A stretch of 64,000 nucleotides of DNA, taken from Celeribacter halophilus (GTDB lineage Bacteria; Pseudomonadota; Alphaproteobacteria; Rhodobacterales; Rhodobacteraceae). A program made the translations under genes and the position numbers. The stretch spans positions 207,860-271,859 of the forward strand of contig NZ_FORY01000004.1 in assembly GCF_900114135.1 (NCBI RefSeq), read 5' to 3'. The notes under the pieces are model-generated. The model saw only the letters and a program-made list of their open reading frames with translations. It was not told the DNA's origin and did not search any database. Within the stretch, counting starts at the first letter, position 1; each line of letters starts with the position of its first letter. This document shows, piece by piece, positions 1 through 7,602 of this stretch.

Positions 1-1
1 G

Positions 2-250
2 GAAACCCGTGCTGTCTTGCAGCCGTTCAACGTCATCATCCTGTGTCTCACCGCGATACTGCTGGCCTTGCGCGGTGAATACACGCCACAAACCTTGTTG
101 TTTCTGGCAGTTGCCCTCCCTGTCACCATGCTCTCGGCCCAGCTCGGCATCTATGTTTTCAAACGGTTGAGCGACCTCCAGTTCCGCCGCCTTTTGATCG
201 CTATGATGTTCCTGTCCGGCGCGCTCCTGATGCTGCGCGAGCTGTTCTGA
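2..250 (+). CDS. TauE/SafE family membrane exporter, C-terminal part
   Basis: The reading frame is open from the first bases of the window, so only the last ~82 residues of a longer membrane protein are visible. Hydrophobic helices and the closing pattern of a Gly/Leu-rich helix, a short basic loop (FKRLSDLQFRRLL) and a last helix match the C-terminus of TauE/SafE (formerly DUF81) transporters. Members of this family export sulfite, sulfoacetate or related anions across the inner membrane. It converges on an operon that contains another sulfur-anion exporter type (YeiH), which makes a sulfur role plausible, but the substrate cannot be read from this fragment. Confidence 0.7.
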   Translation, partial: ETRAVLQPFNVIILCLTAILLALRGEYTPQTLLFLAVALPVTMLSAQLGIYVFKRLSDLQFRRLLIAMMFLSGALLMLRELF

Positions 251-263
251 ACGCGGACATAAA

Positions 264-293
264 ACAAGGCGCACCGAAAACGATGCGCCTTGT
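264..293. terminator. Bidirectional intrinsic terminator between converging genes
   Basis: A perfect 10-bp stem (ACAAGGCGCA at 264-273, TGCGCCTTGT at 284-293) encloses a 10-nt loop. On the minus strand the hairpin is followed by a T-rich run (TTGTTTTATG), on the plus strand by a weaker TGTCTC. It sits midway between the TauE/SafE stop and the NIPSNAP stop. Confidence 0.8.
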
Positions 294-316
294 CTCGGGG
301 GACAACGTCAAAGTGG

Positions 317-631
317 TCAGTCGGCCTTGAAGAACGGGGCCGGAACCAGAATTTTATTCTCGATATGATCGACAAGCGGTCTCATTTGCACCGCGTAGTC
401 CTGCCATTCCTGAGAGGCCTGAAGGGCTTTGCGCCGTTCCCAGCGATCATCCATGCTCTTGTAGCCCCACATATGGACAATCTGGTTCAGCGGCCCGATG
501 TCCGTAAAGTAATACCCCACCATCTGCCCCAGAATACGGGTCTGGACCTCCAGCCCCTCTTCTTCATAGAGTTTCAGGAATTTCGGCACATTGCCATTTT
601 TGAGCGTATAGGTACGCATATCAACGAACAT
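317..631 (-). CDS. NIPSNAP family protein
   Basis: A ~104-residue protein starting MFVDMRTYTLKNG, the standard opening of the NIPSNAP (dimeric alpha/beta-barrel) fold, with the later WGYKSMDDRWERR segment also typical. An upstream in-frame start exists at 655, but the ATG at 631 has a GAGGGA ribosome site just before it. The family's function is generally unknown in bacteria; some members sit in catabolic operons. It is the last gene of the minus-strand dehydrogenase/hydratase/exporter operon, 27 nt after yeiH, so it is probably co-transcribed. Confidence 0.8.
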   Translation of the reverse strand: MFVDMRTYTLKNGNVPKFLKLYEEEGLEVQTRILGQMVGYYFTDIGPLNQIVHMWGYKSMDDRWERRKALQASQEWQDYAVQMRPLVDHIENKILVPAPFFKAD

Positions 632-658
632 GGATTTCCCTCGTTTGTAGATCACAGG

Positions 659-1690
659 TTAGATAAGAAACAGGTGGATGGCGCTGAGCACGAAGACGGC
701 CAAAATCACTGTTGAGAGACAGATGACGATAATGGCCCGCGCGCCGACATCTCCGAGTTTGCGCAGGGATGTTTTCATCCCGAGCGCGGCGATGGCTGTC
801 ACAAGACACCAGCGGGACAGATCCAGAAGAAAGGCAACGGCCGTCTCGGGGATCACATCCGCGCTTCCGATCAGAACCAGAGCCGCAAACCCCAGAACAA
901 AAAACGGAATGGGGAGAGACTTCTTCTCCGTTTGTGCGGATGCGCCGGAGAAGACCAGAGACAGGATGATGACAACCGGCACCAAAGTCGCAACACGCAG
1001 CAGCTTGACGAATGTTGCGGTCGATCCGGCCAGATCAGACACAGAATACCCCGCCCCGACCACCTGCGCGACATCGTGAATTGTGGCACCAAAGAACACG
1101 CCCGTCATTTCATCGGACAGTCCCAGAACCCCTGACAGGATCGGGTAGAGGATCATCGCCAGCGTGGAAAGTGCCGTCACCGCAATCACCGTGAACACAG
1201 TGTTGCGTTCCAGATCCGGATCGTCTTTGGGCAGCACAGAAGAAATGGCCAGAGCCGCAGAGGCCCCGCAAATCGCGACCGCGCCTCCGGTCAGAAGACC
1301 GAAACGCGCGGAACCACCCAACACACGCGATAAGAGGATGCCCACTGCAATGGTCAGCCCCACACCGCTTAATGTGATCAACAAAACCCCGAGACCTGCA
1401 GAGGCAATCTGCTGCACCGTAATGCCCAGTCCCAAGAGCGCGACACCAAAGCGCAGCAGTTGTTTCGAGGCAAATTCAATGCCGCTGACCGTATGCGTGC
1501 CCGCATCCGACAGGAACGCAAAGGACATGCCGATCAGCAAGGCCATGAGCATGACGGGCGCGCCGTAATGCTCCGACAGGAATTTGGCTGCCAAGGCAAC
1601 AGTGACCGCAGAGAGGACTCCGGGAAACAGGGTTTGCAGTTTTCTGAACATGGCAACATGCGGGGCGCTGGAATTGAGAGCCTCCTTCAT
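659..1690 (-). CDS. YeiH family putative sulfate exporter (PSE/UPF0324)
   Basis: A 343-residue polytopic inner-membrane protein with about ten hydrophobic helices. Conserved family segments are visible: GVALLGLGITVQQI, GGAVAICGASAALAISSVL, and FFGATIHDVAQVVGAGYSVSD. The family (TC 2.A.98) includes exporters encoded beside desulfonating enzymes in organosulfonate degraders (SuyZ type). Its start overlaps the stop of the preceding hydratase beta subunit (ATGA), so it is translationally coupled to catabolic enzymes. A role in exporting sulfite or sulfate released by the upstream enzymes is inferred from this coupling; the transported ion is not proven. Confidence 0.85.
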   Translation of the reverse strand: MKEALNSSAPHVAMFRKLQTLFPGVLSAVTVALAAKFLSEHYGAPVMLMALLIGMSFAFLSDAGTHTVSGIEFASKQLLRFGVALLGLGITVQQIASAGLGVLLITLSGVGLTIAVGILLSRVLGGSARFGLLTGGAVAICGASAALAISSVLPKDDPDLERNTVFTVIAVTALSTLAMILYPILSGVLGLSDEMTGVFFGATIHDVAQVVGAGYSVSDLAGSTATFVKLLRVATLVPVVIILSLVFSGASAQTEKKSLPIPFFVLGFAALVLIGSADVIPETAVAFLLDLSRWCLVTAIAALGMKTSLRKLGDVGARAIIVICLSTVILAVFVLSAIHLFLI

Positions 1691-2355
1691 CCGATCAACT
1701 CTTCGGACCGGTCGTCCGTTTCACCGAACCGTTTGAGAACCGCCGGACGGGTGCCTTCGTAAATCCGGTCGAGATTGCGGGAAATCTTTTCATTTTCCTG
1801 TTCGAACAGGCAGTTCCCTTCGAGATCGGACGCCACAAAAAACGGCCCCATATGGTTGCACCGGATGACCCACATCGCCTGGGCGAGCCCGAGTTCCTCA
1901 TGCCAATGCACGGCCTCGACCTTCTCGACTCCCCGCCCCAACAATGCGCCGGTGCCGTAGCCTACGGTCGACAGGTAAATGGCCCCGTGTGGCACGAAAT
2001 AGGATTTGTAATCTGCCGAAGACATGCCGCCTTTGCCGATGATCAACTTGGCACCGCTTTTCTCCAGCCATTCCGGCAACCATTTGGCGAACCGGAAACT
2101 TGCCGTTGCGGTCACGGCCCCCATGTCGAAAGAACCGTCTTCACGGATCACAGCCGCCGGAGAACAATGGAAATTTGCGGCACTTTGCGAAGGCAATTCC
2201 ATCGGGATATTTGCCTTGTCCTCCAACGCCCGCATATAGACGCCCTCACGCGCGGTATACATCAGCCCGTCCAGATAAACGACGTCGCCAAGGCGCAGCT
2301 GGGCAAGCTCTTCCTGTGTCGGGGTTGTGCTCAATACGATTTCGCGAGGTTTCAT
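1687..2355 (-). CDS. Class I fumarase/tartrate dehydratase-type hydratase, beta subunit
   Basis: A 222-residue protein of the C-terminal domain of class I fumarases (TtdB/FumA C-domain). IIGKGGM and the flanking layout are typical. The usual TTSxRMD-like substrate motif is replaced by TATASFRF, so fumarate or tartrate may not be the substrate. The ATG at 2355 overlaps the stop of the alpha subunit (ATGA); an upstream in-frame start at 2385 lies inside the alpha gene and is unlikely. Pairs with the alpha subunit to form a [4Fe-4S] hydro-lyase. Coupled downstream to a YeiH exporter. Confidence 0.85.
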   Translation of the reverse strand: MKPREIVLSTTPTQEELAQLRLGDVVYLDGLMYTAREGVYMRALEDKANIPMELPSQSAANFHCSPAAVIREDGSFDMGAVTATASFRFAKWLPEWLEKSGAKLIIGKGGMSSADYKSYFVPHGAIYLSTVGYGTGALLGRGVEKVEAVHWHEELGLAQAMWVIRCNHMGPFFVASDLEGNCLFEQENEKISRNLDRIYEGTRPAVLKRFGETDDRSEELIG

Positions 2356-3311
2356 TCGGCTGCCTCCTGCATAGTTCCATCCCATTCAACGGTTTCGCGC
2401 CGCTGATAGGGCGTGAACCAATCCGGATCCGTGCGATGTTCGACCCGTCCGTCAGGGTAAATCCGCGCCACGGCACGACGCGAGGACAGGCAGAACGCAT
2501 GGACAGACATCTGCATCCCGCCGGTGTGGCAATAGCCCACCTCGATATTGGCATCGATCACCATGTTCTTGCCGACAAATCCCATGGCGCCCATGCCGAT
2601 AGAGTTCCCCAGTTCCTTCAACTCGTCTTCAAGCTCGGCAATACGCGGGTCGGAATTCCGGCTGCCAACCGTACGCAAACAGGCGGCGCGCTTGCCAAGG
2701 ACCATACATGTGTCCTTGCACCCGCCCAGACCGATGCCGATGATCGCAGGCTGACACGCCAGCCCCCGCTTTCCGAAGGCCACAAGGCTATCGAGATAGA
2801 ACCGTTTGATCCCCTGCAATCCGTCTGACGGGAACAGCATCCGGTAGTCTGTGCCGAACAGTCCGCCTTTATGAACCGTGATCAAATCGATCCAGTCGCC
2901 GTCCGGCTCATACCCGTATTCGATTTCGGGAGCGCCGATGCCGACATTGTTGTTATGATCCGTGCGCCATAGCGGATGCACGCGATTGGGGCGCAGCGGA
3001 ACGGCACTGGTGCTACTCGCCGTTGCCCGACGCAATGCCGCCTCCAGCGCGACAGGGCCGCCTTCCACGCGGGCATCATTGCCCATTTTGACATACCAAC
3101 GCGGCGTGCCCGTATCGCCACACATCGCACGGTGGTCCTCTTTGGCCGCCTCATAGTTTTCCAGCATTGCCTGCAACACAAACGAGCTGAGGTCTCCGTC
3201 TTCCGTATTGGAGGCGGATTTCAATCCTTCGAGGTAATCCTCGGGGATTTCAATGGCCGCTTTCGCCATCAGATCTTCGGCAGTGGATTGGATGATATCT
3301 ATCGGTATCAT
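2352..3311 (-). CDS. Class I fumarase/tartrate dehydratase-type hydratase, alpha subunit
   Basis: A 319-residue N-terminal-domain homologue of class I fumarases (TtdA/FumA N-domain). Candidate [4Fe-4S] ligands are visible: Cys64 in MCGDTG, Cys198 in GGCKDTC and Cys261 in YCHTGG. The cluster would bind substrate and catalyse reversible addition or removal of water on a C4-dicarboxylate. It lies 57 nt downstream of a succinate dehydrogenase-like flavoprotein, which would make the unsaturated substrate. Split alpha/beta organisation is usual for tartrate dehydratase and many bacterial fumarases. Exact substrate unknown; see the sulfo-dicarboxylate hypothesis. Confidence 0.87.
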   Translation of the reverse strand: MIPIDIIQSTAEDLMAKAAIEIPEDYLEGLKSASNTEDGDLSSFVLQAMLENYEAAKEDHRAMCGDTGTPRWYVKMGNDARVEGGPVALEAALRRATASSTSAVPLRPNRVHPLWRTDHNNNVGIGAPEIEYGYEPDGDWIDLITVHKGGLFGTDYRMLFPSDGLQGIKRFYLDSLVAFGKRGLACQPAIIGIGLGGCKDTCMVLGKRAACLRTVGSRNSDPRIAELEDELKELGNSIGMGAMGFVGKNMVIDANIEVGYCHTGGMQMSVHAFCLSSRRAVARIYPDGRVEHRTDPDWFTPYQRRETVEWDGTMQEAAE

Positions 3312-3368
3312 GCTGACCGTTTCCTTTTCCTTGCTATCTCGGCGCTCCGGCCCGAAGGCCGCACCGAT

Positions 3369-5132
3369 TTACTGGGCCGCAACCAATGTTTCGGGTTCGT
3401 CGTCCGGAAGAATGGTTTCGCCGGGTTTTACGATGGTGAACTGGACATCTTCCCTGCTGACAGTCAGCTCGTCGCCCTGCTTTTGCACCACGGTGAAGTA
3501 GGAGGCTTCCAGTTCGCCCGGCTCGGGGAAATCTTCGCGGAAATGCGCGCCTCGCGAGTTTTCACGCGTCAAGGCGGCGCGGTTGATGACTTCGGAAATA
3601 TCGATCAGAGACGCCATATTCAGCCAGTCATGCCACGTCAGGTTAAAGGCCAGATGAGAGGCGTCCACACCGGTTTCTAGCAATTCTCCGCGCAGATCGG
3701 CAATGCGGGACAAGCCACGTTCCATCCCCTCGCCGGTGCGCATCACGCCCACGTCTTCCCACATGGCTTCTTGCAAATTGTTGCGCAGGGTCTGGATGTT
3801 GGCAGGCTTGTTGCTAAACGGACGCATGGCGCGTTCGACTTCGGCGGAGAGGATTTCTTCGTCCGGATCGCGCAGAGTGGGCATCTTGCGGATGTCAGCG
3901 CCCATCGTATCACCGGCAACGCCGCCATAGACCGTCGAATTGGCCACACCATTGCCGCCCAGACGGTTGGACCCGTGCGCCCCGCCGGCATCCTCGCCCG
4001 CAACATAGAGGCCTTCCATAGCGGTGCGGGTATCGGGATCAACCACCACGCCCCCCATGAAATAATGCGCTGTGGGCACAACCTCGACCTTGCCTGCGGC
4101 CAGATCAAAGCCCGAGTCAGCACAGCGTTTCACCATGCCGGCAAATTTCTGGCGCACGTTTTCCGGTCCCAGATGGCCCATGGAAATGAACATGCCGACC
4201 TGTTCCGGATTGTTGTTCTTGCGCATTTCGGCATAGATGCCGCGGCTCACAACATCGCGTGTGGCGCGTTCGCCGCGGTCGTCATAATCGAACATGAACC
4301 GCTTTCCGGCGGCGTTGAGCAATTGCCCGCCCGCACCGCGCAGACCTTCTTCCAGAACCGTGCCGGTCATGCGGGTGTGTTCTCCGGCCAGAAGCCCTGT
4401 CGGATGGAACTGCACCATCTCCATGTCGCGCAAAGGCAGACCGACGCGCAGCGCCATCGCCAGACCGTCCATCGTCTTGTCGCCTGAGGGCGTGTGATAC
4501 TTATACATGGTCGGCCCGCCGCCCGTGCCCATCATCACGCATTTCGCCCGCACGAAACGGAACTTTCCGCTGCGCATATCAATGAACAAAACACCTGCCA
4601 GCGCATCGCCGCTCTTGTTCGGGATCAAGCCGATGGCGCGATGTTCCTGAAGCTTTTCAATGGGGCGGGACAGCACCTGTTCCATCAGACGGTTGATGAT
4701 TTCGATCCCCGTCAGATCGCCTTTGTGCACCGTGCGGTCCGCCGTTTGTCCGGCAAAGGCCTTTTGGTGCAACTGGCCATTGGGCATGCGGTCAAAGAAA
4801 CAACCGATTTCATTTTCCAGCTCCCGAACACGCACCACGGCTTGTTCGCAAAGCTTCCAGGCCATGTCCTGATTGGGCAGCCATTTGCCGCCCTGAATCG
4901 TGTCCATGAAGTGACGCTCGACCGTGTCACCGTTTCCAAGCGCGACATTGTAGCCGCCCTGAACCATACGGGTGCACCCGCACTTGCCGATCAGGCCTTT
5001 GACGGCCAGCGTGATCTTGGTGCCCGCAGGGGCGCTTTGATGCGCGTGCAATGCGGCGAACAGGCCCGCACCACCGGAGCCGAGGATCAGAATATCCGTG
5101 TCATAACGTTCGATATCGATTTTCAAAGGCAT
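3369..5132 (-). CDS. Succinate dehydrogenase/fumarate reductase-like flavoprotein subunit
   Basis: A 587-residue flavoprotein. The N-terminal Rossmann motif GSGGAG (18-23) binds FAD, HPTG (243-246) is the dicarboxylate-site motif, and ATRDVVSRGI carries the expected active-site arginine region. At the position where SdhA/FrdA carry the His that anchors FAD (HTVxAQGG/HTVAAEGG), this protein has Cys53 (CTRMVQGG), as in L-aspartate oxidase-like members that hold FAD non-covalently. It oxidises or reduces a dicarboxylate C-C bond and passes electrons to the iron-sulfur subunit. Encoded 3 nt after the membrane subunit; divergence from true SdhA suggests a substrate other than succinate. Confidence 0.88.
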   Translation of the reverse strand: MPLKIDIERYDTDILILGSGGAGLFAALHAHQSAPAGTKITLAVKGLIGKCGCTRMVQGGYNVALGNGDTVERHFMDTIQGGKWLPNQDMAWKLCEQAVVRVRELENEIGCFFDRMPNGQLHQKAFAGQTADRTVHKGDLTGIEIINRLMEQVLSRPIEKLQEHRAIGLIPNKSGDALAGVLFIDMRSGKFRFVRAKCVMMGTGGGPTMYKYHTPSGDKTMDGLAMALRVGLPLRDMEMVQFHPTGLLAGEHTRMTGTVLEEGLRGAGGQLLNAAGKRFMFDYDDRGERATRDVVSRGIYAEMRKNNNPEQVGMFISMGHLGPENVRQKFAGMVKRCADSGFDLAAGKVEVVPTAHYFMGGVVVDPDTRTAMEGLYVAGEDAGGAHGSNRLGGNGVANSTVYGGVAGDTMGADIRKMPTLRDPDEEILSAEVERAMRPFSNKPANIQTLRNNLQEAMWEDVGVMRTGEGMERGLSRIADLRGELLETGVDASHLAFNLTWHDWLNMASLIDISEVINRAALTRENSRGAHFREDFPEPGELEASYFTVVQKQGDELTVSREDVQFTIVKPGETILPDDEPETLVAAQ

Positions 5133-5135
5133 AGC

Positions 5136-5477
5136 TTACACCGCTCGCAAGAGGAAAGAACCGGAGACGAGGAAAGCCCCCGCCAGTGCCGCCGCTGCCG
5201 CACTTTTTTGCCGTCCGGACCATGGAAGAAATTCAAGAGCCAGAAGGCGCAGACCGCCAAACAGGTGGACAGCCAGCAAAAAGACCAAACCGAATTCGGC
5301 CAGCTTCACGATCGGGTTGTCGGCAAATGCCAGAAACCGGTCCAGGCTGGCAGGTCGTGTCAGTGCCATTGCCAGAACATACAGATGCACGGGCAGGAAC
5401 AGGGCCAGACCGAGCCCCGAAAGGCGGTGCAGCATATAGGCAAACCAGAGCGGGTGGGTTCGATGAGGACGGATCAT
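5136..5477 (-). CDS. Membrane anchor subunit (SdhC-like) of the dehydrogenase complex
   Basis: A 113-residue protein with three hydrophobic helices, starting MIRPHRTHP. The segment MLHRLSGLGLALFLPVHLY has the HRxSG and following His typical of SdhC/FrdC quinone and haem b anchors; another His lies in the third helix region (AVHLFGG). The ATG at 5477 overlaps the stop of the previous gene (ATGA); the longer open frame to 5540 runs into that gene and is not expected to be used. With the next subunit it would anchor the flavoprotein/iron-sulfur dimer in the inner membrane and reduce quinone. Confidence 0.8.
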   Translation of the reverse strand: MIRPHRTHPLWFAYMLHRLSGLGLALFLPVHLYVLAMALTRPASLDRFLAFADNPIVKLAEFGLVFLLAVHLFGGLRLLALEFLPWSGRQKSAAAAALAGAFLVSGSFLLRAV

Positions 5478-5803
5478 AGCATTGTCACGGCCATTACAGC
5501 ACGTGCCCCCAAAAACAGGATGGAAATTCCAAAGGCCCACATGACAAGCTCAAGGGCGAGACCGCGCAGCTTGAGAACTTCGTGGACAATCACCCGCATA
5601 CCGATTGCGGAGTGGATTGACACGGCCACCACAAAGCAACCGTAGAACAGGAACCACCACAGGCTTCCCATGGTGCGTTCAAGGATTTCAGCCGTGGTCA
5701 AACCGCCCTGAATGGCATAGATCATCACGCCCAGATGCCCGAAGACCAGCGGGACCATGACCATCGCACTGAGCCGTTGCGCCATATAAAGTCCGAGATT
5801 CAT
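5474..5803 (-). CDS. Second membrane anchor subunit (SdhD/SdhC-like)
   Basis: A 109-residue, three-helix membrane protein starting MNLGLYMAQRLSAMVMVPLVFGH. Histidines in helix 1 (FGHLG) and helix 2 (SIHSAIG) are candidates for haem b ligands. The ATG at 5803 overlaps the stop of the iron-sulfur subunit (ATGA), which fixes the start. It forms the membrane part of the complex with its downstream neighbour. Confidence 0.8.
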   Translation of the reverse strand: MNLGLYMAQRLSAMVMVPLVFGHLGVMIYAIQGGLTTAEILERTMGSLWWFLFYGCFVVAVSIHSAIGMRVIVHEVLKLRGLALELVMWAFGISILFLGARAVMAVTML

Positions 5804-6576
5804 TGTCTGTCCTCCTTGGATTTGAAGAGGAACGACTTCGCGCTGGCCCGTTTGAGCCCTGCAATTGCACTCAACGGGTCCAGTTCGTTCGGGCAATACT
5901 GTGTGCAGCTGCCTTGGGTATGGCAGTTGTGGCAGCCGTTGTTTTTGGACACAGCGTCCAGAACGGCCTGCCGGTCCTCGACCTTGCTGTCATTGTAAAG
6001 CGTCCAGGCCCGTTGCAGCGCCGCCGGCCCCAGATAGTCGGGCGTGTTGGCCACCGTATCGCAGGCCGCGTAGCACACCGAGCAATTGATACATTCGATA
6101 CCTTTGTTGGCCTCGACGCGTCCGGGATCCTCGGGAGAGACTTCGGCAATAGGTTCTGCACGGGAGCGGCTGGGTGTATGGACACCACCGGCCGCGATCC
6201 ATTTGTCGAAAAACGGGTCCATATCTGCGGCAAGGTCCTTGATCGTCGGCAGATTGCGCAACGGACCGATTTGCAGCGCCCCGTCCCGCGTGACCTTCTT
6301 GACATGTGTCCGACAGGTCCAGCGCGGCTCGCCGTTCACCATCATGGCGCAGGACCCGCACATCCCGACCCGACACGCATAGCGGTAGCTCAGCGAGGGA
6401 TCGATTTGCTGCTGGATCCATGTCACCACGTCCAAAACCGTCTGGCTTTCACGCGCTGGGACCTGAAATGTCTCGTATTCTCCAGTGTCTCCAGTGCCTC
6501 TCCAGACCGATACTTCAAGAATGTCTTCTTCGCTCACGGCGCACCTGTCGTTCTTCAATGGGTTATGAAAATACAT
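5800..6576 (-). CDS. Succinate dehydrogenase/fumarate reductase-like iron-sulfur subunit
   Basis: About 258 residues with the SdhB/FrdB plan. An N-terminal [2Fe-2S] ferredoxin domain (CRVGMCGSC plus a later Cys in RWTC) is followed by two C-terminal cysteine clusters (CINCSVCYAAC and CHNCHTQGSCTQYCP) for [4Fe-4S] and [3Fe-4S]. It wires the flavoprotein to the membrane subunits. The ATG at 6576 has no clear ribosome site; a GTG at 6537 (giving VSEEDILEVSVWRG, preceded by ACAGG) matches the usual SdhB start better and may be the real one. First gene of the seven-gene operon. Confidence 0.88.
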   Translation of the reverse strand: MYFHNPLKNDRCAVSEEDILEVSVWRGTGDTGEYETFQVPARESQTVLDVVTWIQQQIDPSLSYRYACRVGMCGSCAMMVNGEPRWTCRTHVKKVTRDGALQIGPLRNLPTIKDLAADMDPFFDKWIAAGGVHTPSRSRAEPIAEVSPEDPGRVEANKGIECINCSVCYAACDTVANTPDYLGPAALQRAWTLYNDSKVEDRQAVLDAVSKNNGCHNCHTQGSCTQYCPNELDPLSAIAGLKRASAKSFLFKSKEDRQ

Positions 6577-6885
6577 TATGAGAGAGTTTAACTAACACAA
6601 AGGAACTAATTCTAACCATTTATGTAATAGCAACTTACAATAAGGGCGCAGCAGGAAAGCCCTGTTAAAGTGTTGATGAAAATAATGTTTATAGAGGAAT
6701 TCCGCGTGGCCCGACGGTCAGCGCTTCGGTCGCGCTCTGGCCAGCGTCTCATCACCGCATATGGCATGCGCGTACAGGGTGGCGACCCTCACACTGGCCC
6801 CACAGTAGCTCCACAATGACCCGCATTGCGCAAAAATCTGCGGCACAAAAGGCCGGATCAGCCCGCCCCCGCTCACCCTCACCTG
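6577..6885. other. Intergenic region, probable promoter of the dehydrogenase operon
   Basis: 309 bp between the start of the iron-sulfur subunit and the stop of hutC. The half next to the operon is clearly AT-richer (TAACACAAAGG... to ...TTACAATAAGGG), as expected for a promoter reading left. I see no protein-like frame: the 69-codon minus frame at 6752-6961 has shadow composition and overlaps hutC. No dedicated regulator of the operon lies here. Confidence 0.5.
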
Positions 6886-7602
6886 TTACAAGTCGAGACG
6901 CATACGGTGTGAGGGAGAATAGGATTGCTGAACCAGCGTGATCGGTGCGGCCTCCAGCCATGTCACACGGATCATCGTCATCACCGGATCATCGGGTGCA
7001 CAGACAAGATGCTGGCCCCGCGCCCCTGCGGTTTCCGCGAAAAATTCCATTGTGCCATGCGTGTAAGGGGCCTGCCGCACCAGCCATTCGTTGGCGCTGG
7101 TCTCTGTCAGGTCCACGTCTTCGATGTCAGGCACAGTGTCCAGAACAATCCAGCGGTCTTCAAACATATGCGGCACGTCATCAGCGAGGTGGAGGCTCTG
7201 CACCCGTAGTAGGCGCTCCGAGCCGGAGAGTTTGAGATGTTCACGCACCAGCGGTGGCGGCGTGTCCAGTTTGCGCTCCAACAGGCGGTATTCATAACGC
7301 GCACCGCTCGCGATAACATCGGCGCGCGTCAGGGGGATAGCGAGCGTGGCCTTGCGGCGCGGTGCCTCGCGCACACGGGTCCCCGCCTTGCGGCGGCGGT
7401 CCAGAAACCCCGAGGTCGCAAGGTCGCGCAAGGCACGGTTGACCGTCGCCCGCGCACAGCCGAATTCCGCAGCAAGATCCACCTCGTTGGGGATCAACTC
7501 TCCGGGCGCATAGTCCTGCGCGCGGATACGGGCCATCATCGTATCACGAATAGATTGCCAGCTGACCGAACTGTCGGCCTTGCCCTCTTTGCTCAAGCTC
7601 AC
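6886..7602 (-). CDS. hutC: GntR/HutC family repressor of histidine utilisation
   Basis: A 238-residue regulator. An N-terminal winged helix (~15-80, with PNEVDLAAEFGCARATVNRALRDL) is followed by a UTRA effector domain (~95-235) of the type that binds urocanate in HutC. It starts with GTG overlapping the hutF stop (GTGA), so it is made with hutF and is likely autoregulated. It would repress the divergent hutI operon and its own transcript through a palindrome in the hutF-hutI gap. Confidence 0.92.
   Translation of the reverse strand: MSLSKEGKADSSVSWQSIRDTMMARIRAQDYAPGELIPNEVDLAAEFGCARATVNRALRDLATSGFLDRRRKAGTRVREAPRRKATLAIPLTRADVIASGARYEYRLLERKLDTPPPLVREHLKLSGSERLLRVQSLHLADDVPHMFEDRWIVLDTVPDIEDVDLTETSANEWLVRQAPYTHGTMEFFAETAGARGQHLVCAPDDPVMTMIRVTWLEAAPITLVQQSYSPSHRMRLDL

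Noticed and set aside
5800..6576. Reading the four-subunit complex as the housekeeping succinate dehydrogenase
   Set aside because: The flavoprotein lacks the SdhA FAD-histidine, the operon lacks TCA neighbours (sucAB, mdh) and is joined to a split hydratase and a sulfur-anion exporter, so a specialised complex is more likely.
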